Source of the DNA: an uncultured Verrucomicrobiota bacterium | GTDB taxonomy: Bacteria > Verrucomicrobiota > Verrucomicrobiia > Opitutales > Opitutaceae | Assembly: GCA_903906135.1 (NCBI GenBank) | Contig: CAIVJE010000159.1 | Location: 1 to 34,341, forward strand | Length of the DNA stretch: 34,341 nucleotides | Direction: 5' to 3' | Shown: piece after piece, positions 20,149-28,363 of the stretch | Layout: each line of letters begins with the position of its first letter | How positions within the stretch are numbered: the first letter of the stretch is position 1 | The notes under the pieces: generated by a model | What the model saw: only the letters and a program-made list of their open reading frames with translations | Databases searched by the model: none | What the model was told of the DNA's origin: nothing | Position numbers and translations under genes: made by a program

Positions 20149-20439
20149 CCGACTGGGTCGTCACGCCATGGTGCAGGCGTCGATCTCACGGTCGTTGGGT
20201 AACGGCGGGGGCCCTTCATCGACCGCCGTGCAGACGCTGGGAGCAGGCGAGTGGATCGCTACCATGGGTGCCGGAGCTAGCCGCTACACCATAAGGAGTC
20301 GATCCTACCCGCGTAGCCTGGCGGTCAAACTTTTAGGGTCCGGCCTTCGGTTCGGGCTGGTCAATGTCGGTGAAAATTTTGATGCTTTAATTGCTGGGGA
20401 AAAAATCCCCAGCTTCCTCAAAATCTGACGGTTTCCTTC
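20149..20439. other. gene-free region between divergent genes
   Basis: This 291-base stretch separates the minus-strand small membrane protein from gpsA. An 86-codon plus-strand frame (20168-20428) crosses it, but its composition (Gly/Ser/Arg-rich, no motif) does not support a gene. Features seen are ATGG(G)TG (20264-20270) opposite CACCAT further on, and the hairpin at 20393-20413. I recognise no RNA gene in it. Confidence 0.45.
20393..20413 (+). promoter_or_regulatory. hairpin in the gpsA leader
   Basis: GCTGGGGA (20393-20400), a loop of five A and TCCCCAGC (20406-20413) form a perfect 8-bp stem, ending 26 bases before the gpsA ATG. No T-tract follows, so it is not a classical terminator. 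It may affect mRNA stability or translation. Confidence 0.45.
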
Positions 20440-21459
20440 ATGCCTGAGTCACGCCCCCTTAATTTTGCAGTCATTGGAGCGGGAGCTTGGGGTACCGCCA
20501 TGGCGGTGCATCTGGTTCGGCGTGGGCAAGGGACGACCTTGGTTACTCGGCGGCCTGAGCATGCCGTCGCGGTGCGCGCGGCGCATGAAAATAAAGATTA
20601 TCTGGCCGGCATCAGTCTGCCGGCTGCCTTGCGGGTCACCGCAGATTTGCGCGCGGCCCTGCTCGAGGCCGATGTGGCGCTGATCGCTTGTCCGGCACAA
20701 TCATTGCGCGAGTGGAGCGGAAAAATTTGCGGCGCGCGGCAAGATACCGCGCGTTTGCAGCTTTTGCTTAGTTTAGTGAAAGGGCTTGAACTCGGTACGC
20801 ACCTTCGGCCCAGCCAGATTTTGACGCAGATTATGCCCGACCTCAATGTCGGCACACTCACGGGTCCGACTAATGCCGCAGAAGTGGCACGGGGTTTGCC
20901 CGCGGCGATGGTGTTGGCCGTGGCGCGTCAGGATGCGTTCAGTGATCGCGTGCCGGCCGCAATGAGCGGGTCAACTTTACGCATTTATCTTAGTCCTGAT
21001 CTCGCGGGGGCAGAATATGGCGGCGGACTTAAGAATATTTACGCCATCGCCGCGGGCCTCTGCGATGGATTGAAGCTCGGGGATAATGCCAAGGCGGCTT
21101 TGCTGACGCGGGCTTTGGCCGAAATGTTGCGCGTCGGCGTCGCTCTCGGGGCCAAGCCGGAAACCTTTTATGGGTTGAGTGGTTTTGGCGATTTGGTGGC
21201 GACCAGTCATGGGGCTTGGAGTCGCAACCGTGAGTTCGGTGAACAGATTGGTGCCGGTAAAATCATCACCGCTTTACTCGCCTGCCGGAAGACGATCGTG
21301 GAAGGCCACCGCACCACCGAGGCACTCTACGGTTTGTGCCAGGAACGGAAGATTGCGGCTCCCATTCTTGGAGAGATTTACGCGATTTTGTACCAAAATA
21401 AGCCACCAGCTGATGCGCTCCATGCGCTGATGACCCGCAAATTGAAGCACGAGACTTGA
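20440..21459 (+). CDS. gpsA: glycerol-3-phosphate dehydrogenase [NAD(P)+]
   Basis: GpsA reduces dihydroxyacetone phosphate to sn-glycerol 3-phosphate for phospholipid synthesis. The 339-residue cytoplasmic protein has the N-terminal Rossmann motif VIGAGAWGTA (11-20), the family segments SLVKGLE and LTGPTNAAEVA, and the catalytic lysine K198 in GGGLKNIYAIAAGL. The C-terminal helical domain contains YGLSGFGDLVATSHG and SRNREFG. Family members usually read TGPSFA where this one reads TGPTNA, a mild variation. ATG 20440 gives the expected N-terminus. The small gene at 21551 follows after 91 bases. Confidence 0.97.
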   Translation: MPESRPLNFAVIGAGAWGTAMAVHLVRRGQGTTLVTRRPEHAVAVRAAHENKDYLAGISLPAALRVTADLRAALLEADVALIACPAQSLREWSGKICGARQDTARLQLLLSLVKGLELGTHLRPSQILTQIMPDLNVGTLTGPTNAAEVARGLPAAMVLAVARQDAFSDRVPAAMSGSTLRIYLSPDLAGAEYGGGLKNIYAIAAGLCDGLKLGDNAKAALLTRALAEMLRVGVALGAKPETFYGLSGFGDLVATSHGAWSRNREFGEQIGAGKIITALLACRKTIVEGHRTTEALYGLCQERKIAAPILGEIYAILYQNKPPADALHALMTRKLKHET

Positions 21460-21550
21460 GGCGATTGTACCGCTCAAGCGTTGGCCCTAATTCCGTGAAG
21501 CGTGGGAAGGGCGTTGACCTTCGTCCAGCCGCTCCGCCAACTCTGACTGT

Positions 21551-21811
21551 ATGGAATTACCTGATGACGAACAATTATTTTTGCGAGATCTGGTCAAAGC
21601 CTCTCGGCAAAAAATTCATGCAGTGAAGTGGGTGGATCGCGATGGCACCGATCGCCAAACCACGCTGACACAAAATGAGGCAGTCCGGCTCAACATCATC
21701 GCGGCGCGCCTTAAGATTTCTAATAAAGAGCTGCTGCGCCAAGCCGCGCACATCCCCGTCCCCAAGCTGCCGCCTAAGCCCCCCACGGCTGAATCTGAGC
21801 TGCCGGCCTAG
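21551..21811 (+). CDS. small hypothetical protein, hydrophilic
   Basis: The frame encodes 86 residues: a charged helical N-terminus (MELPDDEQLFLRDLVKASRQ), a short basic/acidic segment (KWVDRDGTDRQTTL) and a Pro-rich tail (VPKLPPKPPTAESELPA). A helix near residues 44-65 (VRLNIIAARLKISNKELLRQ) looks helix-turn-helix-like but is too short to name. It uses ATG, lies between gpsA and the purine nucleoside phosphorylase gene on the same strand, and has no membrane segment. I recognise no family. Confidence 0.6.
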   Translation: MELPDDEQLFLRDLVKASRQKIHAVKWVDRDGTDRQTTLTQNEAVRLNIIAARLKISNKELLRQAAHIPVPKLPPKPPTAESELPA

Positions 21812-21882
21812 TTTTTTGCCGACGATCGGAGGGTTCGAAATGCGGTCTTTTCCCGTTGCCGGGTTTCCGCTAGCTTGACGCC

Positions 21883-22716
21883 ATGACCCTATCGCAAGCC
21901 CATCTTGAAAATGTTCGGCAGTCAGCGGCGATCATTACTGCTGTCTTAACCGGCGCGCGGCCGCGGATTGCAATCATTTTAGGTTCTGGTCTGGGTGGTT
22001 TGGCCAATCAGATTCAGCGGCCTCGCGCCCTAGCCTATGCTGATCTCCCCGGCTTTCCCGTGCTCACTGTCTTGGGGCACATCGGCGAGTTGATCGCCGG
22101 CGAACTCGATGGCGTGCCGGTAATTGTGCTCAAGGGGCGCAAACATTTTTATGAAACGGATGATGCCTATCCGCTCCGGACGATGATTCGCACGCTCCAG
22201 GCCGTGGGCGTGGATACTTTATTTTTATCGAACGCGGCTGGCAGTTTACGCCCGGCGATTAAAGTCAGCGAATTGATGCTGATTACTGACCATATTAATT
22301 TTCTTGGGCTTAATCCGCTCACGGGTCCCAATGACGATTCCTTTGGCCCGCGTTTTTTCCCGGTCAGTGATGCTTGGGATCCCGAACTGGCCGGGCGGGT
22401 TAAGGCCGTGGCGCGCCAGCAGAGCATCACGTTGCACGAAGGGGTCTATGTGGCCTTTCGGGGGCCGTCTTTTGAGACTCCGGCGGAGATCCGTATGGTG
22501 CAAAGTTGGGGGGCTGACGCGGTCGGCATGTCGAGCGTGCCGGATTGTTTGATCGCCCGCCACTGCGGGCTCAAGGTCGTCGGTGTTTCGTGCATTACTA
22601 ATATGGGAGCAGGATTATCAGACGAACATCTGACGCACGCCCATACGCTCGCTAATGCGGCCAAGGGGGCGGCCGCCTTTGAGCGCTTGGTGACTGCGGC
22701 GGTCAAGGTATTGTAA
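21883..22716 (+). CDS. punA: purine nucleoside phosphorylase, trimeric type
   Basis: The enzyme splits inosine/guanosine with phosphate into base and ribose 1-phosphate for purine salvage. The 277 residues carry the PNP/MTAP family-2 marks: phosphate loop GSGLGG (34-39), VLGHIGEL (H66), KGRKHFYE (about 84-91), FRGPSFETPAEIRM (E198), GADAVGMSSVP and CITNMGAGL (N240). E198 and N240 correspond to the residues that select 6-oxopurines in mammalian-type PNP, so PNP rather than MTA phosphorylase is likely. ATG 21883 fits the family length. The next gene follows after about 24 bases on the same strand. Confidence 0.93.
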   Translation: MTLSQAHLENVRQSAAIITAVLTGARPRIAIILGSGLGGLANQIQRPRALAYADLPGFPVLTVLGHIGELIAGELDGVPVIVLKGRKHFYETDDAYPLRTMIRTLQAVGVDTLFLSNAAGSLRPAIKVSELMLITDHINFLGLNPLTGPNDDSFGPRFFPVSDAWDPELAGRVKAVARQQSITLHEGVYVAFRGPSFETPAEIRMVQSWGADAVGMSSVPDCLIARHCGLKVVGVSCITNMGAGLSDEHLTHAHTLANAAKGAAAFERLVTAAVKVL

Positions 22717-22740
22717 TAATAGTTAGCCCCATTGCACCGC

Positions 22741-23721
22741 GTGAAAGCAGCTGAACTTGATCGAGCCCGCCGACTGCTCTGTCGATTACAGGAGGTTATT
22801 CGCGACTCCGTGCGGGCCGCCCAACGGCGAGGGGGCCAGAAGCTGACGCGGGTGGCGGCGGTCACTTCCGCCGATACCATCTATGGCATCGACAAAATCA
22901 GCGAGCGGGCCGTGCTGGCTTGGTTTAAAAAAAATTGGCCGGCGCGCTGGCCTGTTGAATTAGTGATGGAGGGGTTGGTGGAATCGCTGGGACCGGTGAC
23001 TTTTCCGCAGGGTACGCCGGTAGCACAGACAATTTTAAAATGCATCCTCGACCCGATTGATGGCACCCGTGGGTTGATGTATGAAAAACGTTCGGCGTGG
23101 AGTCTCGCCGCGCTGGCGCCGCAGTGCGGGCCCAAAACCAATCTGCGTGATATTATGGTCGCCGTTATGACCGAATTGCCGACGTCCAAGCAGGATATTG
23201 GTGATCAACTCAGTGTGGTACGGGGTGGGCGAGTTTGCGCTGAACGGATCGTTGGTCGCACGGGTCGCCGCACAAAATTTAAGCCGCAGCCGTCACGGGC
23301 GAAAACCGTGGCGCACGGCTTTGCGTCGTTTGCGAAATTTTTTCCGGCCGGTAAGGCTTGGCTAGCCGAGCGCGAAGAGCAGCTTTGGCGGGCACTCGGC
23401 GATGGGGGCGAGATTTTTGATGATCAATATTTGAGCAGTGGGGGGCAGCTTTATGAATTGTTGATGGGCCATGATCGTTTTATCGCAGATTTACGACCGC
23501 TCGCGATGGCGGCCTTGCGCCAGCGGACGACGCTACTGTGTCATCCTTACGATATTTGTACCGCGCTGATTGCGCAGGAGTGTGGCTGTGTGATTACGGC
23601 GCCTAACGGCCAGCCACTCGATAGGGTACTCGATACCACCACCCCTGTCGCTTGGGTGGGTTATGCTAATTCAACCTTAGCGCGGCGGATCGGGTCTAAG
23701 CTGCGACGGGTCTTGCGCTAA
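22741..23721 (+). CDS. inositol-monophosphatase family phosphatase (IMPase/CysQ/FBPase fold)
   Basis: Metal-dependent phosphatase with the two signature motifs of the family: DPIDGTRGL (D104, I106, D107, T109), where the first aspartate and the following carbonyl bind Mg, and HPYDICTALIAQECGC, which matches the second motif W-D-x-A-A-G-x-L. E77 (VMEGL) would be the third ligand. The substrate may be inositol phosphate, PAP (CysQ) or a sugar phosphate; the sequence does not decide. It is longer (326 residues) than E. coli SuhB (267), with insertions after the first motif. I use GTG 22741; a TTG at 22732 is also possible, and neither has a clear ribosome-binding site. It follows the PNP gene closely. 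Confidence 0.85.
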   Translation: MKAAELDRARRLLCRLQEVIRDSVRAAQRRGGQKLTRVAAVTSADTIYGIDKISERAVLAWFKKNWPARWPVELVMEGLVESLGPVTFPQGTPVAQTILKCILDPIDGTRGLMYEKRSAWSLAALAPQCGPKTNLRDIMVAVMTELPTSKQDIGDQLSVVRGGRVCAERIVGRTGRRTKFKPQPSRAKTVAHGFASFAKFFPAGKAWLAEREEQLWRALGDGGEIFDDQYLSSGGQLYELLMGHDRFIADLRPLAMAALRQRTTLLCHPYDICTALIAQECGCVITAPNGQPLDRVLDTTTPVAWVGYANSTLARRIGSKLRRVLR

Positions 23722-23740
23722 GTTTTTTATACACGTCGCC

Positions 23741-23760
23741 CCGGCAGATTTTGCTGCCGG
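23741..23760. terminator. hairpin between convergent genes
   Basis: CCGGCAG (23741-23747) pairs perfectly with CTGCCGG (23754-23760) around a 6-base loop, between the stops of the phosphatase gene (+) and the lipoprotein gene (-). Only a run of six T lies 15 bases upstream on the plus strand (A-tract side), so a minus-strand transcript would meet a delayed U-tract. It is a probable weak or factor-assisted terminator. Confidence 0.45.
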
Positions 23761-23766
23761 CCGGAG

Positions 23767-24213
23767 TCAGTCTTTTGACTGCTCGATCACCGTGGCTTTG
23801 CCTTCTTTGAAGACGACCCGAATGCGTTCTTCTTTCTCGTGGCGATAGGTATCAGCGTACGCGGGGTGATAATAAACGCGGTACGACCTTAGGTAGGGAT
23901 CGTAATAAACGCGCCGCTCGTAGCCAATAAACGCGGTGCCGTCGTAGCGCTGGTAGTAAGTATTATAGATCCAGCTGATCGTGCGGCCGGTGGGGGTGAG
24001 GGCTTCGCGTTTTTGGTCTGGCTGGCCGAGGGCGAAGTAGACGAGGTCCTCCGTGAAGCCGAGATCGATGATCCCCTGTTTGATTTTGTCCTGCGTCGCC
24101 TTATCGGCGGAGGCGAAGGCTTCGGGCTTTTGTTTGATGCGATCATCGATCGACTGGCAGCCGGTCAAGGCCACGAGCGCCGCGGCGAGGAGGAGCAGGC
24201 GGGGGTATTTCAT
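23767..24213 (-). CDS. putative lipoprotein, Tyr-rich
   Basis: The 148-residue protein starts with a lipoprotein signal (MKYPRLLLLAAALVALTG, lipobox LTGC). The mature part has a short helical segment (KATQDKIKQGIIDLGFTEDL) followed by YFALGQPDQKR, which recalls the helix-then-GxPD turn of the SmpA/BamE fold, and then a Tyr-rich beta region (YNTYYQRYDGT, YYDPYLRSYRVYYHP). A BamE-like fold is a possibility, not a claim. ATG 24213 is chosen because it starts the signal peptide; ATG 24234 would add 7 residues. The EamA gene upstream on the same strand ends 48 bases before it. Confidence 0.75.
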   Translation of the reverse strand: MKYPRLLLLAAALVALTGCQSIDDRIKQKPEAFASADKATQDKIKQGIIDLGFTEDLVYFALGQPDQKREALTPTGRTISWIYNTYYQRYDGTAFIGYERRVYYDPYLRSYRVYYHPAYADTYRHEKEERIRVVFKEGKATVIEQSKD

Positions 24214-24261
24214 AAGCAATGAGACAGCAGGCATGGGCTTAGGTTGCCGGTGATGATAGCC

Positions 24262-25236
24262 TTAAGGTGATTTAGTTTCGCTGGGTGGTGCCAGTGAGTC
24301 GACCGGGATTTTATTCTTGGTGGTCGTGATGATCGCGACGCCGGCGATAATGATGGCCGCAGCGACAAAAAGCCGCGGGCCGATCGGCTCGTGGGCAATC
24401 CACCAACCAAGGAAAACCGCCACGATTGGGTTAACATACGCGTAGGTGGCGACGCGCGCTGGGGAGCAATGCTTCATGAGCCAGACAAAGGTGGTGAAGC
24501 CGATGAGTGAGCCGGCGATGATGAGGTAAACCCAGGCGACCCAAGAACGGGCGGAGACATCGGCCAAATGAAAATGGGCCGGTTCGCCATTGAGTAAGCT
24601 GACGAAAAAAAGCCAGAGGCTACCCGCGAGCATTTGCATGGCGGAAGCGGTGAAGGGGTCGGCTGAATTGCGCGCGTAGCGTGTATAGAGCGAGCCCGCG
24701 CTCCAGGAGAAGCAGGCGAGGACCAGAGCCCCGACGCGCCAGGGATCGAGATGAGCGGAGCCTTCGCCTAGCTGTGGGCCGACGAGTACGAGGAGGCCGA
24801 TGAAGCCAAGGCCAACCCCGAGGAAGGTTGCGAGCGATGGTTTAGTCCCTTGGTTTTGATGACCACTGATGGCGTGGATCGCCCAATCGAGGAGCACGAT
24901 AAAAAGGGGCCCAAGTGAAATGATCAGCGTGGCGATACCGGAGGGGATTTTCTGTTCGGCCCAGGAAACTAAACCGTTGCCCCCGAGTAGCAGCAGCCCG
25001 CCTACGATGGCGCTGTCGAGCCATTGGCGACGGGTGGTATGAAAGCCGCGGGTGAACGCAATCCAGCCGGCAATCAAACCACCGGCCACGAGGAACCGCG
25101 CACTGGCCATGAGGAAAGGCGGTAAGGTTTCGACCGCAATCTTGATGCCGAGATAAGTGGAGCCCCAGACGAGGTAGATCGTCGTAAAGCCGGCGATCAG
25201 CGCGGCTTTGGTCGGAATTTTATCAGGGGGATTCAC
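24262..25236 (-). CDS. EamA/DMT-family transporter (YedA-like)
   Basis: The 324-residue inner-membrane protein has about ten hydrophobic helices in two EamA repeats of the drug/metabolite exporter superfamily. The first repeat opens with TTIYLVWGSTYLGIKIAVET, a common opening in YedA-like members, and includes GLVSWAEQKIPSGIATLI. The second contains WSAGSLYTRYA and ATYAYVNPIVAVFLGWWIAHEP, typical of the family. Substrates are often amino acids or other metabolites, but nothing here tells which. It starts with GTG at 25236. It probably heads a short unit with the lipoprotein gene downstream. Confidence 0.92.
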   Translation of the reverse strand: MNPPDKIPTKAALIAGFTTIYLVWGSTYLGIKIAVETLPPFLMASARFLVAGGLIAGWIAFTRGFHTTRRQWLDSAIVGGLLLLGGNGLVSWAEQKIPSGIATLIISLGPLFIVLLDWAIHAISGHQNQGTKPSLATFLGVGLGFIGLLVLVGPQLGEGSAHLDPWRVGALVLACFSWSAGSLYTRYARNSADPFTASAMQMLAGSLWLFFVSLLNGEPAHFHLADVSARSWVAWVYLIIAGSLIGFTTFVWLMKHCSPARVATYAYVNPIVAVFLGWWIAHEPIGPRLFVAAAIIIAGVAIITTTKNKIPVDSLAPPSETKSP

Positions 25237-25442
25237 CGTTTAAAATGTTATGCAGGATTGGCCAATTGCTTAGCGAAAGAGCAGGGATGGCATCGAGTTG
25301 GCGGACATTATGCGACTGATTATTTTATAGAAAGATTGATGGGGCCCGCGTGAGTTTACCTCGACCCGCTAGCGATGTAAAATTAAGTTAGCCGGGTCGG
25401 GGCAGTTCCCTCGGTCGGCTCCAGCAATTTTAATCTATCCTT
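25237..25442. promoter_or_regulatory. divergent intergenic region with a bulged stem-loop before the lyase gene
   Basis: This 206-base stretch lies between the divergent EamA and lyase genes and must hold both promoters; I cannot fix either. CGACCCG (25362-25368) pairs with CGGGTCG (25393-25399). CTA (25369-25371) and TAG (25389-25391) extend the stem across a one-base bulge, leaving a loop of about 17 bases. On the plus strand it lies in the probable leader of the lyase gene. Confidence 0.4.
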
Positions 25443-26582
25443 ATGCTGCTTACCCTCGCGCTTTTTTCTTTTAACTTATCCGCTTATGAGTTGCCGCGTG
25501 TGGTGCCCCTAGCGGACGCCGCGTTGGGCGTTCAGCCGATTTCGATTACGGCGGTCGTGAACCCGCGCAGTCCCGGTGGGGTGCATGATTTCTCCTCTGA
25601 GGGTGATTATTGGTGGCCCGATCCGAAGGATCCGACTGGGCCTTACGTGCGGCGTGATGGGGAGACTAATCCGAGTAATTTTGTGGCCCATCGCCGACTG
25701 ATGTTTGCCTTCGCGCGTGAGGTGGGTGCGTTGACGGCGGCGTATGATCTCACTCGTGAAGAGCGCTACGCGGCGGCGGCGGTGCAGCAATTGAAGGTGT
25801 GGTTCGTCAATCCCGCGACCCGCCTGAACCCCAATTTGCAATATGCCCAATCGATCCAGGGCGTATGCACGGGCCGAGGAACTGGGTTAATCGATACCGT
25901 GCATTTGGCGGAGGTGGCACTGGGTCTGCGCGCGCTCCACGGAGCGCGGTCACTCGATGCGGCGACGGAAGCAGCCGCGCATGCTTGGTTTCGCGATTAT
26001 CTGCATTGGCTGCAGACGCATCCTTACGGCCTAGAGGAACGCAAAGCAGATAACAACCATGGCACCTGCTGGTTGTTGCAGGCGACGGCGTTTGCGCTGC
26101 TACTCGATGACCAGGTGACGCTCGCTGATTGTCGCCGGCGTTTTAAGGAAATTATTTTGCCGCTGCAAATGGCGCCCAATGGCAGCTTCCCGCGCGAGCT
26201 CGCGCGGACGAAAGCCTACGGTTATTCCATTTTTAATTTGGATATCATGACGAGCCTCGCCGTGCTGCTTTCCACGCCGGATGAAGATCTGATGAAGTTC
26301 AAACTCGCCGATGGGCGCACCATGGTTCGAGGGGTGGAGTTTCTCGCTCCATTTCTTGCGGACAAAGCGAAATGGCCGCTCTCGCCGGACGTGTTGCATT
26401 GGAAGGATTGGCCTGTGCGCCAGCCCGCGCTGTTATTCGGGGCGGTGGCGGAGGGGCGGGAGGATTGGCTTAATCTGTGGAAAAGCTTGCCCGCTGATCC
26501 TGCGGATGAAGAAGTTCGCCGTAATTTCCCCATCCGGTTTCCGACGCTGTGGTATGCTGCCACCGGCGCCCATCAGTATTAA
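25443..26582 (+). CDS. alginate-lyase-family polysaccharide lyase (PF05426-like; PL5/PL38 type)
   Basis: The 379-residue secreted protein begins with a short signal peptide (MLLTLALFSFNLSA). The mature part is an alpha/alpha-barrel lyase of the alginate-lyase superfamily. Visible landmarks are GDYWWPDPKDPTGPYVRRDG, YAQSIQGVCTGRGTGLIDT, and KADNNHGTCW with N204-N205-H206, the NNH motif that holds the catalytic residues in this fold. Such enzymes cleave uronic-acid polymers (alginate, glucuronan) by beta-elimination; the substrate is not determined. It starts with ATG 25443. It has no partner SusD/SusC or glycosidase next to it; an isolated gene of this kind suits a carbohydrate-degrading Opitutaceae-like bacterium. 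Confidence 0.85.
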   Translation: MLLTLALFSFNLSAYELPRVVPLADAALGVQPISITAVVNPRSPGGVHDFSSEGDYWWPDPKDPTGPYVRRDGETNPSNFVAHRRLMFAFAREVGALTAAYDLTREERYAAAAVQQLKVWFVNPATRLNPNLQYAQSIQGVCTGRGTGLIDTVHLAEVALGLRALHGARSLDAATEAAAHAWFRDYLHWLQTHPYGLEERKADNNHGTCWLLQATAFALLLDDQVTLADCRRRFKEIILPLQMAPNGSFPRELARTKAYGYSIFNLDIMTSLAVLLSTPDEDLMKFKLADGRTMVRGVEFLAPFLADKAKWPLSPDVLHWKDWPVRQPALLFGAVAEGREDWLNLWKSLPADPADEEVRRNFPIRFPTLWYAATGAHQY

Positions 26583-26817
26583 TATATTTAAGGGTCCAGG
26601 GTTCACTATCTGAACGTAATTAATTGATAGATAATTGATTGTATAGATATAGAATTTATTTTTATGAGATGGGGTGATTAAGTTAGGGCCGAGCAAAAAT
26701 CTGAGTGGGCCGAATGATCGGCCTAGTGGACTGGCGGCCTAGGCTAAGGCTAGGCTGGCCGGAGATGTGGGATTGCAATGCTCTCAGAGGGACCCGATAC
26801 CAACACTCTACTTTTTC
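26583..26817 (+). promoter_or_regulatory. AT-rich promoter region and GC-rich structured leader of the helicase gene
   Basis: The first part (26612-26665) is strikingly AT-rich, with AATTGAT repeated. TTGATA (26624-26629) and TATAGA (26648-26653) make a candidate -35/-10 pair with 18 bases between. From there to the helicase ATG is about 160 bases of GC-rich DNA with a hairpin GGCCGA-ATGA-TCGGCC (26708-26723) and the pair CGGCC (26735-26739)/GGCCG (26757-26761). Long leaders are common on DEAD-box helicase mRNAs that are autoregulated or cold-induced; whether this one is cannot be seen. Confidence 0.4.
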
Positions 26818-28299
26818 ATGCTCCGTAAGCTCATTTCAAAAATCCGGCAGACCTTTACGAAGGACGACCAGCGTTCCGAGACCAAGCCGGCTCATAAATC
26901 AGGGAGACCCGTTCCGAAAAGTGGCGAACATCGCCATGACAAGCGGTCGACCGCTCATCCCGCGAGATCTTCTAGCCCGACGCGGCCAGCGGCCCCGATT
27001 CAGCATCGCTCGACATCAGCTAAATCTGCCCAAGCTCCGGTGGCGGCCCGGATTCCGCAGGTCGCTAAGCCCCTGCCTGAGGTGCCTAAGCTTGATACTG
27101 CTTTCACCCAATTGGGGTTGAGCGATCGGATTGCCTTTGCCGTGCAAGGCATGGGCTACGAAGCGCCTACGCCGATTCAAGCTCAGGCCATCCCGATTAT
27201 TTTAAGCGGTCGCGATGTGATTGGTTCAGCCCAGACCGGGACCGGAAAAACCGCGGCATTTGCGTTACCTATTCTAAATCGGCTGCAGCAACACGGTAAA
27301 ATGCGCTGCCTTATTTTGGAGCCCACGCGCGAGCTAGCCGTGCAGGTGGAGGAGGCGTTCAAGAATTTTTCTAAATATACCGACCTCAGAGTGACCGTGG
27401 TGTACGGCGGTGTAGGTTACGGTAAGCAGCGGGAAGATCTTGCCCACGGGGTGGATATCCTCGCGGCGACTCCTGGACGCTTACTCGACTACATGGAGCA
27501 AGGCGAAATCCGGCTCGATAACATCGATATCCTCGTGCTCGACGAGGTCGATCGGATGCTCGATATGGGTTTTTTGCCTGATGTGAAGCGCATCGTAGCC
27601 AAGGTGCCGCGCGAGCGGCAGACATTATTTTTCACCGCGACACTCCCACCCGAAATTGAGCAGCTCGCCGCCTGGGCGCTGCGCTCGCCTGAAACTATTT
27701 CTATCGGCCGGCAGCGCTCGACGGCCGAGACGATTACGCACGCCTTTTATCCGGTGGTCCAAGCGCAGAAATTTGACCTCCTCGCGCACCTGCTCGAAGA
27801 GACTCATTATAAGAGCGTCATTATTTTTTCACGAACCAAGTCGGGGGCGGATTACATAGCCAGCCGACTCAAACAAGAAGGCCATACCTGCGCCGTGATG
27901 CATGCTGATCGCAGCCAGCAAGAGCGGACGGATGCGCTCAAGGGCTTTAAATCAGGTCAGTATGAAGTGCTGGTCGCTACCGACTTGGTCGCGCGCGGTC
28001 TTGATATTGCCGATGTGTCGCACGTGATCAATTTTGACGTCCCAGAAAATCCAGAAGATTACGTTCATCGCATCGGGCGCACGGGTCGGGCGCACAAGAC
28101 GGGCGATGCCTTCACGTTGGTGACGGAGGAGACGTGGCGTGACGCCCGTAGTATTGAGCGCTTTATTGGCCAGAGCATCGAGTGGAAGAAGGTTACGGGG
28201 TTTAATTATACCTATTCCGGCATTTTTGATGGCGGCGGGATGCCCCAGTTAGCCCCAGAAAAACCGAAGAGTCGGCTCACGCGCGGCGGGCGGCGTTGA
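26818..28299 (+). CDS. DEAD-box-family ATP-dependent RNA helicase (RhlE-like)
   Basis: The 493-residue protein has a Lys/Arg/Pro-rich disordered N-terminus (about 1-90), then two RecA-like helicase domains. Motifs in order: Q motif GYEAPTPIQ, motif I AQTGTGKT (138-145), PTRELA, TPGR, motif II DEVD (242-245) instead of DEAD, motif III TAT (273-275) instead of SAT, IIFSRTK, ATDLVARGLDI and HRIGRTGRA (417-425). These are the residues for ATP binding, hydrolysis and RNA unwinding; the two changes are conservative. It most resembles RhlE-type helicases that act in ribosome assembly and RNA decay. ATG 26818 is chosen over an in-frame GTG at 26767. The C-terminal extension ends in a basic tail (RLTRGGRR). 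Confidence 0.95.
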   Translation: MLRKLISKIRQTFTKDDQRSETKPAHKSGRPVPKSGEHRHDKRSTAHPARSSSPTRPAAPIQHRSTSAKSAQAPVAARIPQVAKPLPEVPKLDTAFTQLGLSDRIAFAVQGMGYEAPTPIQAQAIPIILSGRDVIGSAQTGTGKTAAFALPILNRLQQHGKMRCLILEPTRELAVQVEEAFKNFSKYTDLRVTVVYGGVGYGKQREDLAHGVDILAATPGRLLDYMEQGEIRLDNIDILVLDEVDRMLDMGFLPDVKRIVAKVPRERQTLFFTATLPPEIEQLAAWALRSPETISIGRQRSTAETITHAFYPVVQAQKFDLLAHLLEETHYKSVIIFSRTKSGADYIASRLKQEGHTCAVMHADRSQQERTDALKGFKSGQYEVLVATDLVARGLDIADVSHVINFDVPENPEDYVHRIGRTGRAHKTGDAFTLVTEETWRDARSIERFIGQSIEWKKVTGFNYTYSGIFDGGGMPQLAPEKPKSRLTRGGRR

Positions 28300-28363
28300 G
28301 GGGTAGTTTGGTCACAGAGGATTCGGTTGCCAAACCGGCGGGCCCTTGCACCGTAGCGGACTC

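Noticed and set aside
20168-20428. 86-codon plus-strand frame before gpsA
   Set aside because: It is Gly/Ser/Arg-rich with no motif, and its end is made of the two arms of the hairpin at 20393-20413; more likely leader DNA.
26705-27121. 138-codon plus-strand frame overlapping the helicase N-terminus
   Set aside because: It is an Arg/Pro-rich shadow of the disordered N-terminal coding region of the helicase.
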